Shown here: positions 1-8,435 of the stretch, piece after piece
Layout of the letters: the number at the start of each line of letters is the position of its first letter
How positions within the stretch are numbered: the first letter of the stretch is position 1
NCBI GenBank assembly: GCA_022573095.1
Contig: JACZUR010000021.1
Coordinates: forward strand, 1-15,271
Direction: 5' to 3'
DNA from: Gemmatimonadota bacterium
GTDB taxonomy: Bacteria > Gemmatimonadota > Gemmatimonadetes > Gemmatimonadales > GWC2-71-9
DNA length: 15,271 nt
Position numbers and translations under genes: made by a program
The notes under the pieces: model-generated
Seen by the model: only the letters and a program-made list of their open reading frames with translations
What the model was told of the DNA's origin: nothing
The model's database searches: none

Positions 1-343
1 CGATAAAAGACTTCAGCGGCTCCAGTTCAGCGTCGGCGGCATCGATCCGGCGTTCAAGGTGGTCTACGGCGGCCTGCTCGACTCGTGCTTTTTCCAGTAC
101 TTTAGCGACCTTCTCGGGGTTCGGCGAGGCGAGCCGCCCGCCTATTGCAAAGAGTGTCTCCTGAATAGTCTCGAGAATCTCGCGTTCGAATTCCGTAGGT
201 TCGGTCGCGATTGCCGCTCCGATAAACGAATTGAGTTCGTCGACTTCTCCATAGGCACAAATGCGCAGCGAACTTTTTTCAGCGCGGCCGCCGCCGAGAT
301 ATGCTGTCGTTCCGGTGTCGCCGGTTCGCGTGTAGATACTCAT
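1..343 (-). CDS. PduO-type cob(I)alamin adenosyltransferase (3' part beyond the window)
   Basis: Partial gene: the start is present (ATG at 343-341) and the C-terminal part runs off the left edge; 114 complete codons are visible. The enzyme transfers the adenosyl group of ATP to cob(I)alamin to make coenzyme B12. Reading the minus strand gives an N-terminus beginning M-S-I-Y-T-R-T-G-D-T-G-T-T, the family's ATP-binding TRTGDxGxT loop, then a G-G-G-R stretch, and R-I-C-A-Y-G-E-V-D-E-L-N-S-F-I-G at about residues 27-42, the classic second motif. A helical region follows, and the visible part ends in K-S-F-I, just where the family's LPGG motif is expected. It lies 88 bp downstream of dacB on the same strand, so it may be read from the same transcript. 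No strong ribosome-binding site precedes the ATG. A cobalamin-binding storage or repair role cannot be excluded, but the family assignment is secure. Confidence 0.9.
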   Translation of the reverse strand, partial: MSIYTRTGDTGTTAYLGGGRAEKSSLRICAYGEVDELNSFIGAAIATEPTEFEREILETIQETLFAIGGRLASPNPEKVAKVLEKARVEQAAVDHLERRIDAADAELEPLKSFI

Positions 344-431
344 TGTCTGATCAAAGTATGGATCGCGCTAACGCCGATCAAGGCGATCCGAAGAGTCCCT
401 GGAATTCGTGCTATCTCTTTGTTGCAGATTC

Positions 432-1952
432 TCAGTTTTCCTCTTGCCTCATTCCGGTCACAGTGCGGACCAGAAATTCATCGATACGCGAGGACGCCGC
501 TCGCGAGCTCGTCGGATGATTGTTGATGATGATAGAAAAGAAGATCGGGGTCGAATCTTCACCCTCCACATATCCGGACAGCGCTGCAACGCGGCTGACG
601 GATCCCGTTTTGGCGACCACTCTTCCAGCCAAGCTTGTACCGCGGAACCGGTTGCGTAGCGAACCGCGTTTGCCTGCGCGGGGCAGTCCGCGCATGAACG
701 CGCCGTTTCTTGGATGCGCGTACATATAACGGAGCAGTCCAACGATGGCGCGGGGAGTGATCAGATTGCCGGCGGCAAGTCCTGAACCGTCGCGCCGCAG
801 AAAAGCAGTGGAGTCTATGCCGATAGAATCGATGAGGAACCGTGAGGTAACTTCTAACCCGGAGGACCAGCTTCCGTGATCACCGAATTGGCTGCCAATT
901 AGTTTGAGAAGCGTTTCAGCAAACAGGTTCTGGCTGGTATTGAGAATTGGGAATACCATGTCGGTCACCGGCTTGGATTCGAAATCAACGAGCGGCACGC
1001 TGTTCAAGAGATAGGCATGGCGATTAGGATCGGTGGTCGAGGTTGTGGAGCCTGTTATGCCGACTCCTCGCTGTTCCAGCGTGGCGCGGAGAGCCTGCAC
1101 GAAATAGAGATTGGGGTCTGGCATCGCGAAATATTCCGTACGGCCTCCGTGGTCGATCGGAACTCCTCCCTCCGCCCATATGCTCATCGATCCCGGATGA
1201 CGAAAGAAATCGATGTTTGCCCGCTCACCTTCCGGTAGTGTCCGTGCCCTGTTATCAAACGAGAAGTTCCCCAGTGCGGGATCGAAGCTGACTGCTGCAG
1301 GGGCGTTGACAGCTGTTCCTGGGCCCCATGTAATGTTGACGCTGTTGTCATTGAACCCGAGTGCAGAGACCGGCGCGGCGTACCACCAATTCAGGTCATA
1401 CACCTCCCACGCGGGATGGACCATGACCGACTCGAAGTAGCTGCCGTCGCCAATCAGATTCCCCTCGATGCGCCTGATTCCAGCAGCTATTATCGAATCT
1501 GCGAGCATCTCGGTGCGGGACCACATAGTTTCGCATGCGCCGGCAGCCGTGGTATCCGGTCCATAGCACCTCTCCGAGAACGTTGGATCGCCTCTTCCGT
1601 ATACTACCAGATCGCCTTGCAGAACTCCGTTTTCAACGGGCCCTGTCCCAAAAACGCTGGTAGTTACAGTGAAGTTGTCGCCGAGCAGCACCGACGCGGC
1701 GGCGGACACAATCAACTTTAGATTAGAAGCGGGTATAAAAAGGTTGTCCGGGTTTCTCTCAAAAAGGGAATTGCCAGAATGGTCAGTGATCAGTACTCCC
1801 CAGTTGGCCCGGTTGAACGGGGCGGCGTTGAGAAGCGAGTCTGCATCTGCCGCTGCGGGCTGAACAGCCGGTAGCGGCTGAGCGATCATGAAGAAAACCA
1901 GTAGCAGAGTAAAAATCCTGTAGATTCGTATCTTGCGGTCAATTCTGAGCAT
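432..1952 (-). CDS. dacB: D-alanyl-D-alanine carboxypeptidase/endopeptidase, PBP4 (DacB) type, peptidase family S13
   Basis: A periplasmic low-molecular-mass penicillin-binding protein that removes the terminal D-Ala of peptidoglycan stem peptides and/or cuts D-Ala-mDAP cross-links. With the ATG at 1952 it has 506 residues. All three serine-transferase motifs are present: S-N-L-K at 76-79 (SxxK, nucleophile Ser76), S-Q-N at 340-342 (SxN) and K-T-G at 448-450. The long insert between SxxK and SxN is typical of the PBP4 class. The N-terminus has a basic stretch (residues 3-12) and a hydrophobic core, IFTLLLVFFMIA, followed by an Ala/Pro-rich cleavage-like region, so export is expected. A longer reading from GTG at 1991 adds 13 residues in front of the signal peptide and is less likely. 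Two cysteines, 11 residues apart near residue 130, could form a disulphide. The gene is transcribed divergently from tamA, only 67 bp away. Confidence 0.92.
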   Translation of the reverse strand: MLRIDRKIRIYRIFTLLLVFFMIAQPLPAVQPAAADADSLLNAAPFNRANWGVLITDHSGNSLFERNPDNLFIPASNLKLIVSAAASVLLGDNFTVTTSVFGTGPVENGVLQGDLVVYGRGDPTFSERCYGPDTTAAGACETMWSRTEMLADSIIAAGIRRIEGNLIGDGSYFESVMVHPAWEVYDLNWWYAAPVSALGFNDNSVNITWGPGTAVNAPAAVSFDPALGNFSFDNRARTLPEGERANIDFFRHPGSMSIWAEGGVPIDHGGRTEYFAMPDPNLYFVQALRATLEQRGVGITGSTTSTTDPNRHAYLLNSVPLVDFESKPVTDMVFPILNTSQNLFAETLLKLIGSQFGDHGSWSSGLEVTSRFLIDSIGIDSTAFLRRDGSGLAAGNLITPRAIVGLLRYMYAHPRNGAFMRGLPRAGKRGSLRNRFRGTSLAGRVVAKTGSVSRVAALSGYVEGEDSTPIFFSIIINNHPTSSRAASSRIDEFLVRTVTGMRQEEN

Positions 1953-2019
1953 GGTGGCAGCTATTCTTAAGTCACGATTTGGGCTAAGCACTACGTGCGG
2001 GTTTACTCACGGACAATGC
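1953..2019. promoter_or_regulatory. Divergent intergenic region between dacB and tamA, probable promoters
   Basis: These 67 bases separate two head-to-head envelope genes, so promoters for both directions must lie here or inside the 5' ends of the genes. The best plus-strand match I see to a sigma70 promoter is TTGGGC (1979-1984), a 17-base spacer, and TTTACT (2002-2007). This is a weak match and would leave only a few bases of leader before the ATG at 2020. No convincing minus-strand promoter is visible. No operator-like palindrome was recognised. The assignment rests on gene orientation more than on motifs. Confidence 0.35.
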
Positions 2020-4107
2020 ATGAAGTTAATACGGGTTTTGACCGTAGCGAGTCTTATACACGGTGTCGGTTGGAGCAGCCTCGCGTCCCAGGATATATCC
2101 GGGCAAAGAGCAGTCGTTCGGGGACTCGCGTTCGACGGGAACAGCGCGATCGACGATTTCACGCTAGGTCGGTCGATCGCGACATCTAACTCGTCGTTTT
2201 TTGCTCGTTCTCCGTTGGTACGTTGGCTTGGTTTCGGTGAAAAACGGAGGTTTGACGAAACCGAATTTCGCCGGGACGTTTTGAGGCTGGCGCTGCTGTA
2301 TCGTCAAAGCGGATATCTCGATGCCACCGTCGATACCATCGTAAGGCGCCGGGGCCAAAATATTTCAATTCGGTTTCTGATATCGGAGGGTGAACCCGTT
2401 CGTGTCACGGCGATTGACGTAATCGGCTCGGATAGCATCGTTGCTCGCGGTACGCTTCTTTCTCGAATGTCGATCGGTGTCGGCGATCCCTTTGATCGTT
2501 TTCTCCTCAAGGTATCGGCTGACTCGGTGACCCGTTACATGCAAGATCACGGCTACCCGCAAGCAGCGGTGTTCACGAACTTCGACATCAATCTTCTTTC
2601 ACGAACCGCGGCGGCGTGGCTCGATGTTGTTCCCGGTCCCCGATCCGTGATTGGTGAGATCACCGTTCAGGGTGCCGACAAGGTGAGTGAGGCCAACGTC
2701 AGGAGAATTCTTGCCGTGAGGCCGGGAGATCTTTTCAGGTTGCAGGATCTCTATGACAGTCAACGCGCGCTGTACCGTCTCAACGTATACAACTTCGTAG
2801 ACGTTTCGGCGTCCGAATCTGAACGACGAGACTCAATCATTCCGATTGTCGTACAGTTAAGCGAGGGCAGATTTCGCCGCGCCCGTTTAGGAGTCGGCTA
2901 CGGTACGGTCGACTGCTTTAGAACTCTCACGAGTCTTACGTTCAACAACTTCCTGGGAGGAGCGCGGTCGTTGGAGCTGGCGGCGAGACTGTCCAAGATT
3001 GGAACTGGCTCCCCGTTCAACGGGGGGCTAGAGAACAATGTCTGCTCTGGGTTGAGCGATGAACAGGCACAGGAGAGGCTCGATCTCAATTACAATGTTT
3101 CGGCGACTCTGAGGTTCCCCTTCTTGTTCACGAGAAATACGACGGCGCTCGTTTCGGTTTCTGGCGAGCGTAGAAGTGAATTCCAGGCGTTTGTCAGGGA
3201 AGCTGTGGGTACAAACTTAGCTATCACTCACCGCGTCGCCCCCAATCTGCCGATAACGTTTTCCTACGGCCTTTCGTACGGAAGTACCGCAGCTGAGCCG
3301 GCAATCTTCTGTGAGTTCTTCCAGCTGTGGAGAGGGTCCGATACAGAGATTTTCACCACCAGGTTGGTCCGTTCAACAGTTGGGCTTTCTCTAGTTTATG
3401 ATCGATCCAACTCCCCGCTTAATCCCACGCGGGGCGTAGCGATCTCTGCCGAAGCTCGTCACGCGTCGTCGCTCATCGGTTCGGATTCTCTGGTTCAATT
3501 CAGCAAGGGTGTGGTAGAGATTGTATCCTATCACAGTCTCTCGCGACGCACAGTTTTTGCCTGGCGTTTGAGGTTGGGCAGTATTGTGTCTCCCGGGCCG
3601 AGTCTGAGCGGTCAAGACATAAGGTTTATTCCGCCCGAAGAACGGTTCTATGCTGGCGGACCTAACAGCGTCCGAGGATTCGGGCAGAACGAACTGGGTC
3701 CGCTCGTGCGGGTAGTCGATGCCCTGACCGCGGACACGACTATCTCTCCCACGGGTGGGAATACGATTCTGTTGGGAAGCGCGGAGTTGAGACTGCCAAT
3801 TCCAGGTGTCAGCGATCGCCTGAAGGTAGGAATTTTTGTCGACGCAGGTCAGGTGTTCGAACGGGGGAGTGAGTTGTTCGAGGTAGAGGGTTTGAAGATT
3901 ACTCCCGGTATCGGTCTCAGACTCTCCACGCCTATCGGACCAGTAAGGTTGGACGTAGCCTACAATCCTCACGACCCCGGTCCTGGACCTCTTTACCGGG
4001 AGGTTGGAGACGATCTGTTGTTGGATCCGCAGGAGTTTACCCCGCGGGTCCCGGACGGTTTTTTTGAAAGGCTGCAATTCAACTTCGCTATAGGGCAACC
4101 GTTCTGA
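2020..4107 (+). CDS. tamA: TamA-like Omp85-family outer-membrane assembly protein (BamA/TamA family)
   Basis: An outer-membrane beta-barrel protein of 695 residues in the BamA/TamA (Omp85) family, which inserts barrel proteins into the outer membrane. The ATG at 2020 gives a clear signal peptide (residues 1-23, ending near A-S-Q). A longer in-frame reading from 1933 would run into dacB and put 29 unrelated residues in front. Three POTRA-like repeats follow, at about 31-123, 126-207 and 209-284, and then a 16-strand-type barrel domain from about 285 to the end. The loop-6 signature V-R-G-F is at 551-554 (preceded by Y-A-G-G-P-N-S), and the protein ends in an aromatic residue as in a beta-signal (…A-I-G-Q-P-F). 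Three POTRAs, not five, plus a tamB-like gene starting on the last base of its stop codon favour TamA over BamA. The cysteines at 299, 342 and 431 fall in the barrel. Exact substrates are unknown. Confidence 0.9.
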   Translation: MKLIRVLTVASLIHGVGWSSLASQDISGQRAVVRGLAFDGNSAIDDFTLGRSIATSNSSFFARSPLVRWLGFGEKRRFDETEFRRDVLRLALLYRQSGYLDATVDTIVRRRGQNISIRFLISEGEPVRVTAIDVIGSDSIVARGTLLSRMSIGVGDPFDRFLLKVSADSVTRYMQDHGYPQAAVFTNFDINLLSRTAAAWLDVVPGPRSVIGEITVQGADKVSEANVRRILAVRPGDLFRLQDLYDSQRALYRLNVYNFVDVSASESERRDSIIPIVVQLSEGRFRRARLGVGYGTVDCFRTLTSLTFNNFLGGARSLELAARLSKIGTGSPFNGGLENNVCSGLSDEQAQERLDLNYNVSATLRFPFLFTRNTTALVSVSGERRSEFQAFVREAVGTNLAITHRVAPNLPITFSYGLSYGSTAAEPAIFCEFFQLWRGSDTEIFTTRLVRSTVGLSLVYDRSNSPLNPTRGVAISAEARHASSLIGSDSLVQFSKGVVEIVSYHSLSRRTVFAWRLRLGSIVSPGPSLSGQDIRFIPPEERFYAGGPNSVRGFGQNELGPLVRVVDALTADTTISPTGGNTILLGSAELRLPIPGVSDRLKVGIFVDAGQVFERGSELFEVEGLKITPGIGLRLSTPIGPVRLDVAYNPHDPGPGPLYREVGDDLLLDPQEFTPRVPDGFFERLQFNFAIGQPF

Positions 4108-7100
4108 TGTTCACGAGCGTAATACGAAAAGTGGGAGTTACGCTCACTGTAGCGGGCGCAGTAGTTCTTGGATTGGCTGCTACGGCGTTTCGAACGGAAG
4201 CTGGCAGGAGCATGCTGGTGCGGAATGCCGTAGCGGCACTCAACAACCGGGTTAACGGAACTGCGGAGATCGCATCCATAGGCGGTTCGTTCAGATCGGG
4301 TCTCGAGTTGCGAGGAGTGCAGTTGTGGGATGATGAAGGAAATTCTCTTGCGGAGCTACCGTGGGTGAGTCTCCGGTACCGGCTGCGGGATTTGATTGGC
4401 GGGCGGGTCGTCCTAGGCCAGCTCCGGATGCGCCAACCCACCTTCAACTTTATCGAGGCGGACGATGGCGCGCTGAATCTCCTCCGTTTCCTCAGACTGA
4501 CAGGGCCGGGATCTGATTCCGGGTCCGGAGGCCCTCCTCCACTGATAGCGTTTCGAGATGTGGAGATATCCGAGGGCACGATCCACGTTTACACCAAGAT
4601 TAGCGAGGGGGACACCTCGGCAGGCGAGCTGATCGAGATCGGAGGAAAACCGAGACACAGACGAAGAATTGAAGATTTGAATGCACGGCTTCCATATCTG
4701 CGGTTGGTATCGCCGATCCCCGGGGAGGAGGCGATAAGAGCAGATCTCGGACATCTAGCTGCGAAAATATCTGATCCGGAACTGGATATAAGGGGAATGC
4801 GCGGATTCGTAGAATTGCGGGGCGATTCTCTACACCTCGAACTCTCTGAGTTGCGATTACCGAATTCACAAGTGCGACTTCGAGGGGAGATCAAATGGCC
4901 GGATGGACCGCTTTTGTTCGATCTCGATCTCGCAGCCAATAGGCTTCTCAGTGAAGACGTTCCGAAGTGGATGGTACCGTTTCCGGACGGCATCATAGGT
5001 AGCGGAAGGTTTCACATAGAATCGAGAACCAGTGACACCCTACGCGTGTCCGGGGAGAACGTCCGATTGCGGGCCGTCAGGGAAGGTGGGACGTTGAGTG
5101 GTAAGTTCGCATTGGATCTTGGACCTGCAGACTATTGGTCTGTATGGGAGACGGACCTGCGGTTGGAAGACTTTGATATTTCCTACTTTCGGCTGATATT
5201 CGATACGCTTCCTGTCCTTGGAAGACTGAGCGGTACCGTGCAAGCCGTCGGCCCGCACCACAACCTCGAGATTTCCGCCGACTGGGTCTTTTCAGATTCA
5301 CTTGTTTCGGGTTGGCCGGTTTCCAGCATGAGGGGTGAGGGTAATGTGGGTGTCGGTGTCCCGGGAGCGTTCTCCTTCAATGGCCTCACCGTTTATGAGT
5401 CCGACGTTAGCCTAGCAAGCATTCGCCGGCTTGTGCCAAGATTCGATCTGGTCGGAAGGCTTGGAATTGCCGGTGAGCTAACAGGCGTCTGGGCTCAACC
5501 AACGCTCAATGGCGAGATCACCCACAGAGACGCCCATCGACCGGTTTCCAGGATACGCGGTGTGATCAAGCTCGACACCGAGGGCGAGCTTCTCGGTATC
5601 TGGGCTGATGTCGAATTGGATTCTCTGAACGTTGCGGGTTTGGAGTCGACCTATCCCGAAATACCCCTTCACGGGTCCTTCGGTGGCCGTATTAGCGTGG
5701 GGGGATATCTAGACTCGCTTCAGGTCAACGCGAACCTGATGGGCGCAGCCGGTTCAATCTCGGGCTCTGGCGCAGTCGTTATCACCGACGAAACCCGTGG
5801 AGTTCAGGACCTGGACGCTTTCTTTACGAGACTGGAACCGCGTTTGAGCGTCGACTCGCTTCCGTCCTCCGCGCTTACGGGAGTTGTGACAGGGACGCTG
5901 CTGCAAGACTCCGGGCTCCCACCCGTTGGCCGCCTGGTGTTCCGCTTAGATGCTTCAATCGTGTTGGGGTTCGACTTCGACAGTTTGCTGGGTACTGTCA
6001 GCTTTGCTGACGGTATGGTTTCGATTGACACGCTTTTGGGATGGACTGCAGATGGGCACCTCTCGGCTGATGGAGAACTCGGCGTTCGTGAACCGAAGTC
6101 GGGAGTGCTGTCTGCTCACGCGGAGACGGATTCTCTACTCAGTGGACTGAAGTTCTTCGACTGGCTCTTCGCCGGAAGTAACGGGAGGGGCAATCGGGTT
6201 CTATCGGGCGGCGCAGGTATCTGGGACATTGAGATTGAAGGAGCCTTGGAGAGCGCTGAGGTTCGGATCGATATAGCTGTTGGCGATCTAAGCTACGGAC
6301 CTCGTCACGTGGGGCGGCTTGAGATCCAAGGGACTTGGCAGACGGCTCCCCCCGGTGCGCTTAGCTTGTACGTTGGCCTGGACACGCTGGCTGTTGGGGA
6401 TCAGTCCTTCTCTGATCTCGATTTGTGGGTTAACGGCTTCAGGGATTCGCTGAGCTGGCATGGCAGATCGCGCATAGGAGTGGAAGCATCGATCAATGGT
6501 GGCGGGTCCCTTGCAAGAACAGTTGGTTCGACGCGAGTCAATATCGATTCCTTGGCGTTTTTGGCGCCGGCAGACGTGTGGTTTGCGAATGAAAACTCAG
6601 CGGTCGTTGTTGCGGATGGAGGGGTGAATTTTCACCGGTTTAAGCTAGCAGGTACCAGAACCTTCAGTGAACTGAGCCTCGAAGGTCGAGTAGATGGGCT
6701 GGGTGGCACATCCCTGGAGATTTCGATGCGTGACCTGGAGATCTCCGACATTCTCGCGGCTGCGCAGATCAAGTCCGGTGTGGCCGGAGGGACATTGAAT
6801 GGGACAATTCATATCGGCAACAGCCTTTCCGATCCCATCTTCGACCTTTCGATTGCGGTACGAAACGGCAACTGGCGTGAAACGATGCTACCCTATCTCG
6901 AAGTTGAGTTGGACTACGCCGGGAGAAGACTCGCCGGGGAGGTGGCAGTCTGGAGAACGGGGAGACGATCAGCTCAAGTTCTTGTCGACCTTCCTATCGA
7001 TCTAGGTTGGGGGCAGGTCGACCGGCGCCAGCTTCCAGGAGATCTCACGATTGATGTTAGCATGGATAGTCTCGATCTTGGATTTCTCAACGGTGTTCCA

Positions 7101-8435
7101 AGCGGGATAGACAGTATTTCGGGGAAGCTTGACGCCAATATCATGGTTCGCGGTTCGTGGGACGTACCGGGTCTTGCAGGTGATGTCCGTGTTTACGATG
7201 GAGCCCTAACGCTTACCGGGTTGGGTGTACGGCACGAAGGAGTTTCAGCGTGGTTGATGCTTTCGGGCGATACTATCGTCGTAAACGAAATAACCGTTGA
7301 CGGCCCAAGCGGGACCGCCGTGTTCACGGGATTTGTTCACCTCGAAAATCTGACAACCGCCGTGCTGGCGCTAGATGTCAGCATGAAGGAGTTCAGGGCT
7401 ATCGATGTACCCGATTTCCTAACTCTAACCGGAGACGCTTCGCTTTCCCTGATCGGACCCGTCTTCGGAGCGACAGTCAGTGGTACGGGTACCGTATCTG
7501 ACGGTGTACTCTACTTTGCGGATCTCGTAGAGAAGGAAATCATTGATCTAGAGGCGAGCGAGTTCGCAGGCGTTGTGGACATGGCGCTAATAAGACGAGA
7601 GGGGTTGCAGTCGGGTTTCTCGAACCGGTTCGTCGATAGCTTGCGGATCGACAGTCTGCGTCTGGACATGGGCGCGAACGCAATAATGAGGTCGTCGGAG
7701 GCGAACATTCTACTAACGGGGCAGGTACTCGTCAGCAAAGTTGCCGATCAATACCGGCTTGACGGTATCCTGAATACGTCGCGAGGCACGTATCGCCTAC
7801 CGCTTCCGCTCGAGGTTACACGGGAGTTCACTGTAACAAGAGGCGAGGTCCGATACCTTGGTACGCCTGACCTGGATGCCGAGATAGATATCGACGCCTT
7901 TCACGAGATGAGAACAACCACCGGTGACAACGTTACGGTGTTCGTCAATGTTGGCGGTACTCTGTACGTACCCGAACTGACACTTTCGAGTGATATTCGA
8001 CCGCCTATCCCCGAGACCGAAGTCATTTCCTATTTACTCTGGGGCGCGCCCAGCGCCCAGATCGATAGGGTTCGGTCTGATGTCGTTGGCCTGTTCACCC
8101 GGGAGTTGGAGCGCTACGTGCTGTCGGACCTCGGGGTGCCATTTGATTATCTACGCATCCGGTTCGGTGGGGCGCAAACGTTCGAGGGTACGGAAATCGC
8201 CATCGGGCAGCAGCTGCTCGATTCGAAACTGTTTCTTACAGGAACGTCGCTTCTTTGTTCGAACGACCGGGCACGACTTCTGAAATGGGGTGCGAGCCTC
8301 GAATTCAGATTCGGCGCGGCCTGGAGGTTATCAGCAAGCCGCGATCCGGTCAGGGACTGTAATGATCCCGGCTCCCAGTCTAGTACGCTCGGATATCAAC
8401 TGGGCGTGGATCTTTTCTGGGACAAGACCTACTGA
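4107..8435 (+). CDS. tamB: TamB-like translocation/assembly module, AsmA-like (DUF490) inner-membrane-anchored protein
   Basis: A 1442-residue protein with an N-terminal membrane anchor (about residues 9-28, VTLTVAGAVVLGLAATAF). A very long stretch of short beta strands follows, as in AsmA/TamB proteins that form a lipid-carrying groove across the periplasm. The last ~350 residues are the TamB (DUF490) domain: G-T-Y-R-L-P-L-P from residue 1227, then T-R-G-E-V-R-Y-L-G-T-P-D-L-D, a P-P-I-P-E-T-E-V-I-S-Y-L-L-W-G segment and a C-terminus ending Q-L-G-V-D-L-F-W-D-K-T-Y. Its ATG overlaps the tamA stop by one base (TGATG), which indicates translational coupling and a joint TamA-TamB complex. It is longer than E. 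coli TamB (about 1259 residues). The motif D-S/T-L recurs about 16 times along the groove region. The only two cysteines are at 1384 and 1418. Known roles of the family are barrel-protein assembly and phospholipid transport to the outer membrane; which applies here is not shown. Confidence 0.9.
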   Translation: MFTSVIRKVGVTLTVAGAVVLGLAATAFRTEAGRSMLVRNAVAALNNRVNGTAEIASIGGSFRSGLELRGVQLWDDEGNSLAELPWVSLRYRLRDLIGGRVVLGQLRMRQPTFNFIEADDGALNLLRFLRLTGPGSDSGSGGPPPLIAFRDVEISEGTIHVYTKISEGDTSAGELIEIGGKPRHRRRIEDLNARLPYLRLVSPIPGEEAIRADLGHLAAKISDPELDIRGMRGFVELRGDSLHLELSELRLPNSQVRLRGEIKWPDGPLLFDLDLAANRLLSEDVPKWMVPFPDGIIGSGRFHIESRTSDTLRVSGENVRLRAVREGGTLSGKFALDLGPADYWSVWETDLRLEDFDISYFRLIFDTLPVLGRLSGTVQAVGPHHNLEISADWVFSDSLVSGWPVSSMRGEGNVGVGVPGAFSFNGLTVYESDVSLASIRRLVPRFDLVGRLGIAGELTGVWAQPTLNGEITHRDAHRPVSRIRGVIKLDTEGELLGIWADVELDSLNVAGLESTYPEIPLHGSFGGRISVGGYLDSLQVNANLMGAAGSISGSGAVVITDETRGVQDLDAFFTRLEPRLSVDSLPSSALTGVVTGTLLQDSGLPPVGRLVFRLDASIVLGFDFDSLLGTVSFADGMVSIDTLLGWTADGHLSADGELGVREPKSGVLSAHAETDSLLSGLKFFDWLFAGSNGRGNRVLSGGAGIWDIEIEGALESAEVRIDIAVGDLSYGPRHVGRLEIQGTWQTAPPGALSLYVGLDTLAVGDQSFSDLDLWVNGFRDSLSWHGRSRIGVEASINGGGSLARTVGSTRVNIDSLAFLAPADVWFANENSAVVVADGGVNFHRFKLAGTRTFSELSLEGRVDGLGGTSLEISMRDLEISDILAAAQIKSGVAGGTLNGTIHIGNSLSDPIFDLSIAVRNGNWRETMLPYLEVELDYAGRRLAGEVAVWRTGRRSAQVLVDLPIDLGWGQVDRRQLPGDLTIDVSMDSLDLGFLNGVPSGIDSISGKLDANIMVRGSWDVPGLAGDVRVYDGALTLTGLGVRHEGVSAWLMLSGDTIVVNEITVDGPSGTAVFTGFVHLENLTTAVLALDVSMKEFRAIDVPDFLTLTGDASLSLIGPVFGATVSGTGTVSDGVLYFADLVEKEIIDLEASEFAGVVDMALIRREGLQSGFSNRFVDSLRIDSLRLDMGANAIMRSSEANILLTGQVLVSKVADQYRLDGILNTSRGTYRLPLPLEVTREFTVTRGEVRYLGTPDLDAEIDIDAFHEMRTTTGDNVTVFVNVGGTLYVPELTLSSDIRPPIPETEVISYLLWGAPSAQIDRVRSDVVGLFTRELERYVLSDLGVPFDYLRIRFGGAQTFEGTEIAIGQQLLDSKLFLTGTSLLCSNDRARLLKWGASLEFRFGAAWRLSASRDPVRDCNDPGSQSSTLGYQLGVDLFWDKTY

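Noticed and set aside
59..526. 155-codon open frame on the plus strand
   Set aside because: It runs antisense to the cobalamin adenosyltransferase and the end of dacB, both of which have strong family motifs; its product has no recognisable features.
1953..1991. Upstream GTG start for dacB at 1991
   Set aside because: It would place 13 residues before a signal peptide that already begins well at the ATG at 1952, and no ribosome-binding site supports it.
3391..4098. 235-codon open frame on the minus strand
   Set aside because: It lies wholly antisense to the tamA barrel region, which contains the V-R-G-F motif; composition is typical of a shadow frame.
2020..4107. Identification as BamA proper
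   Set aside because: Only three POTRA-like repeats are visible, not the five of BamA, and a tamB-like gene follows directly, so TamA-like fits better.
4088..4579. 163-codon open frame on the minus strand
   Set aside because: Antisense to the tamB start and membrane anchor; no motif and a low-complexity Ser/Arg/Pro product.
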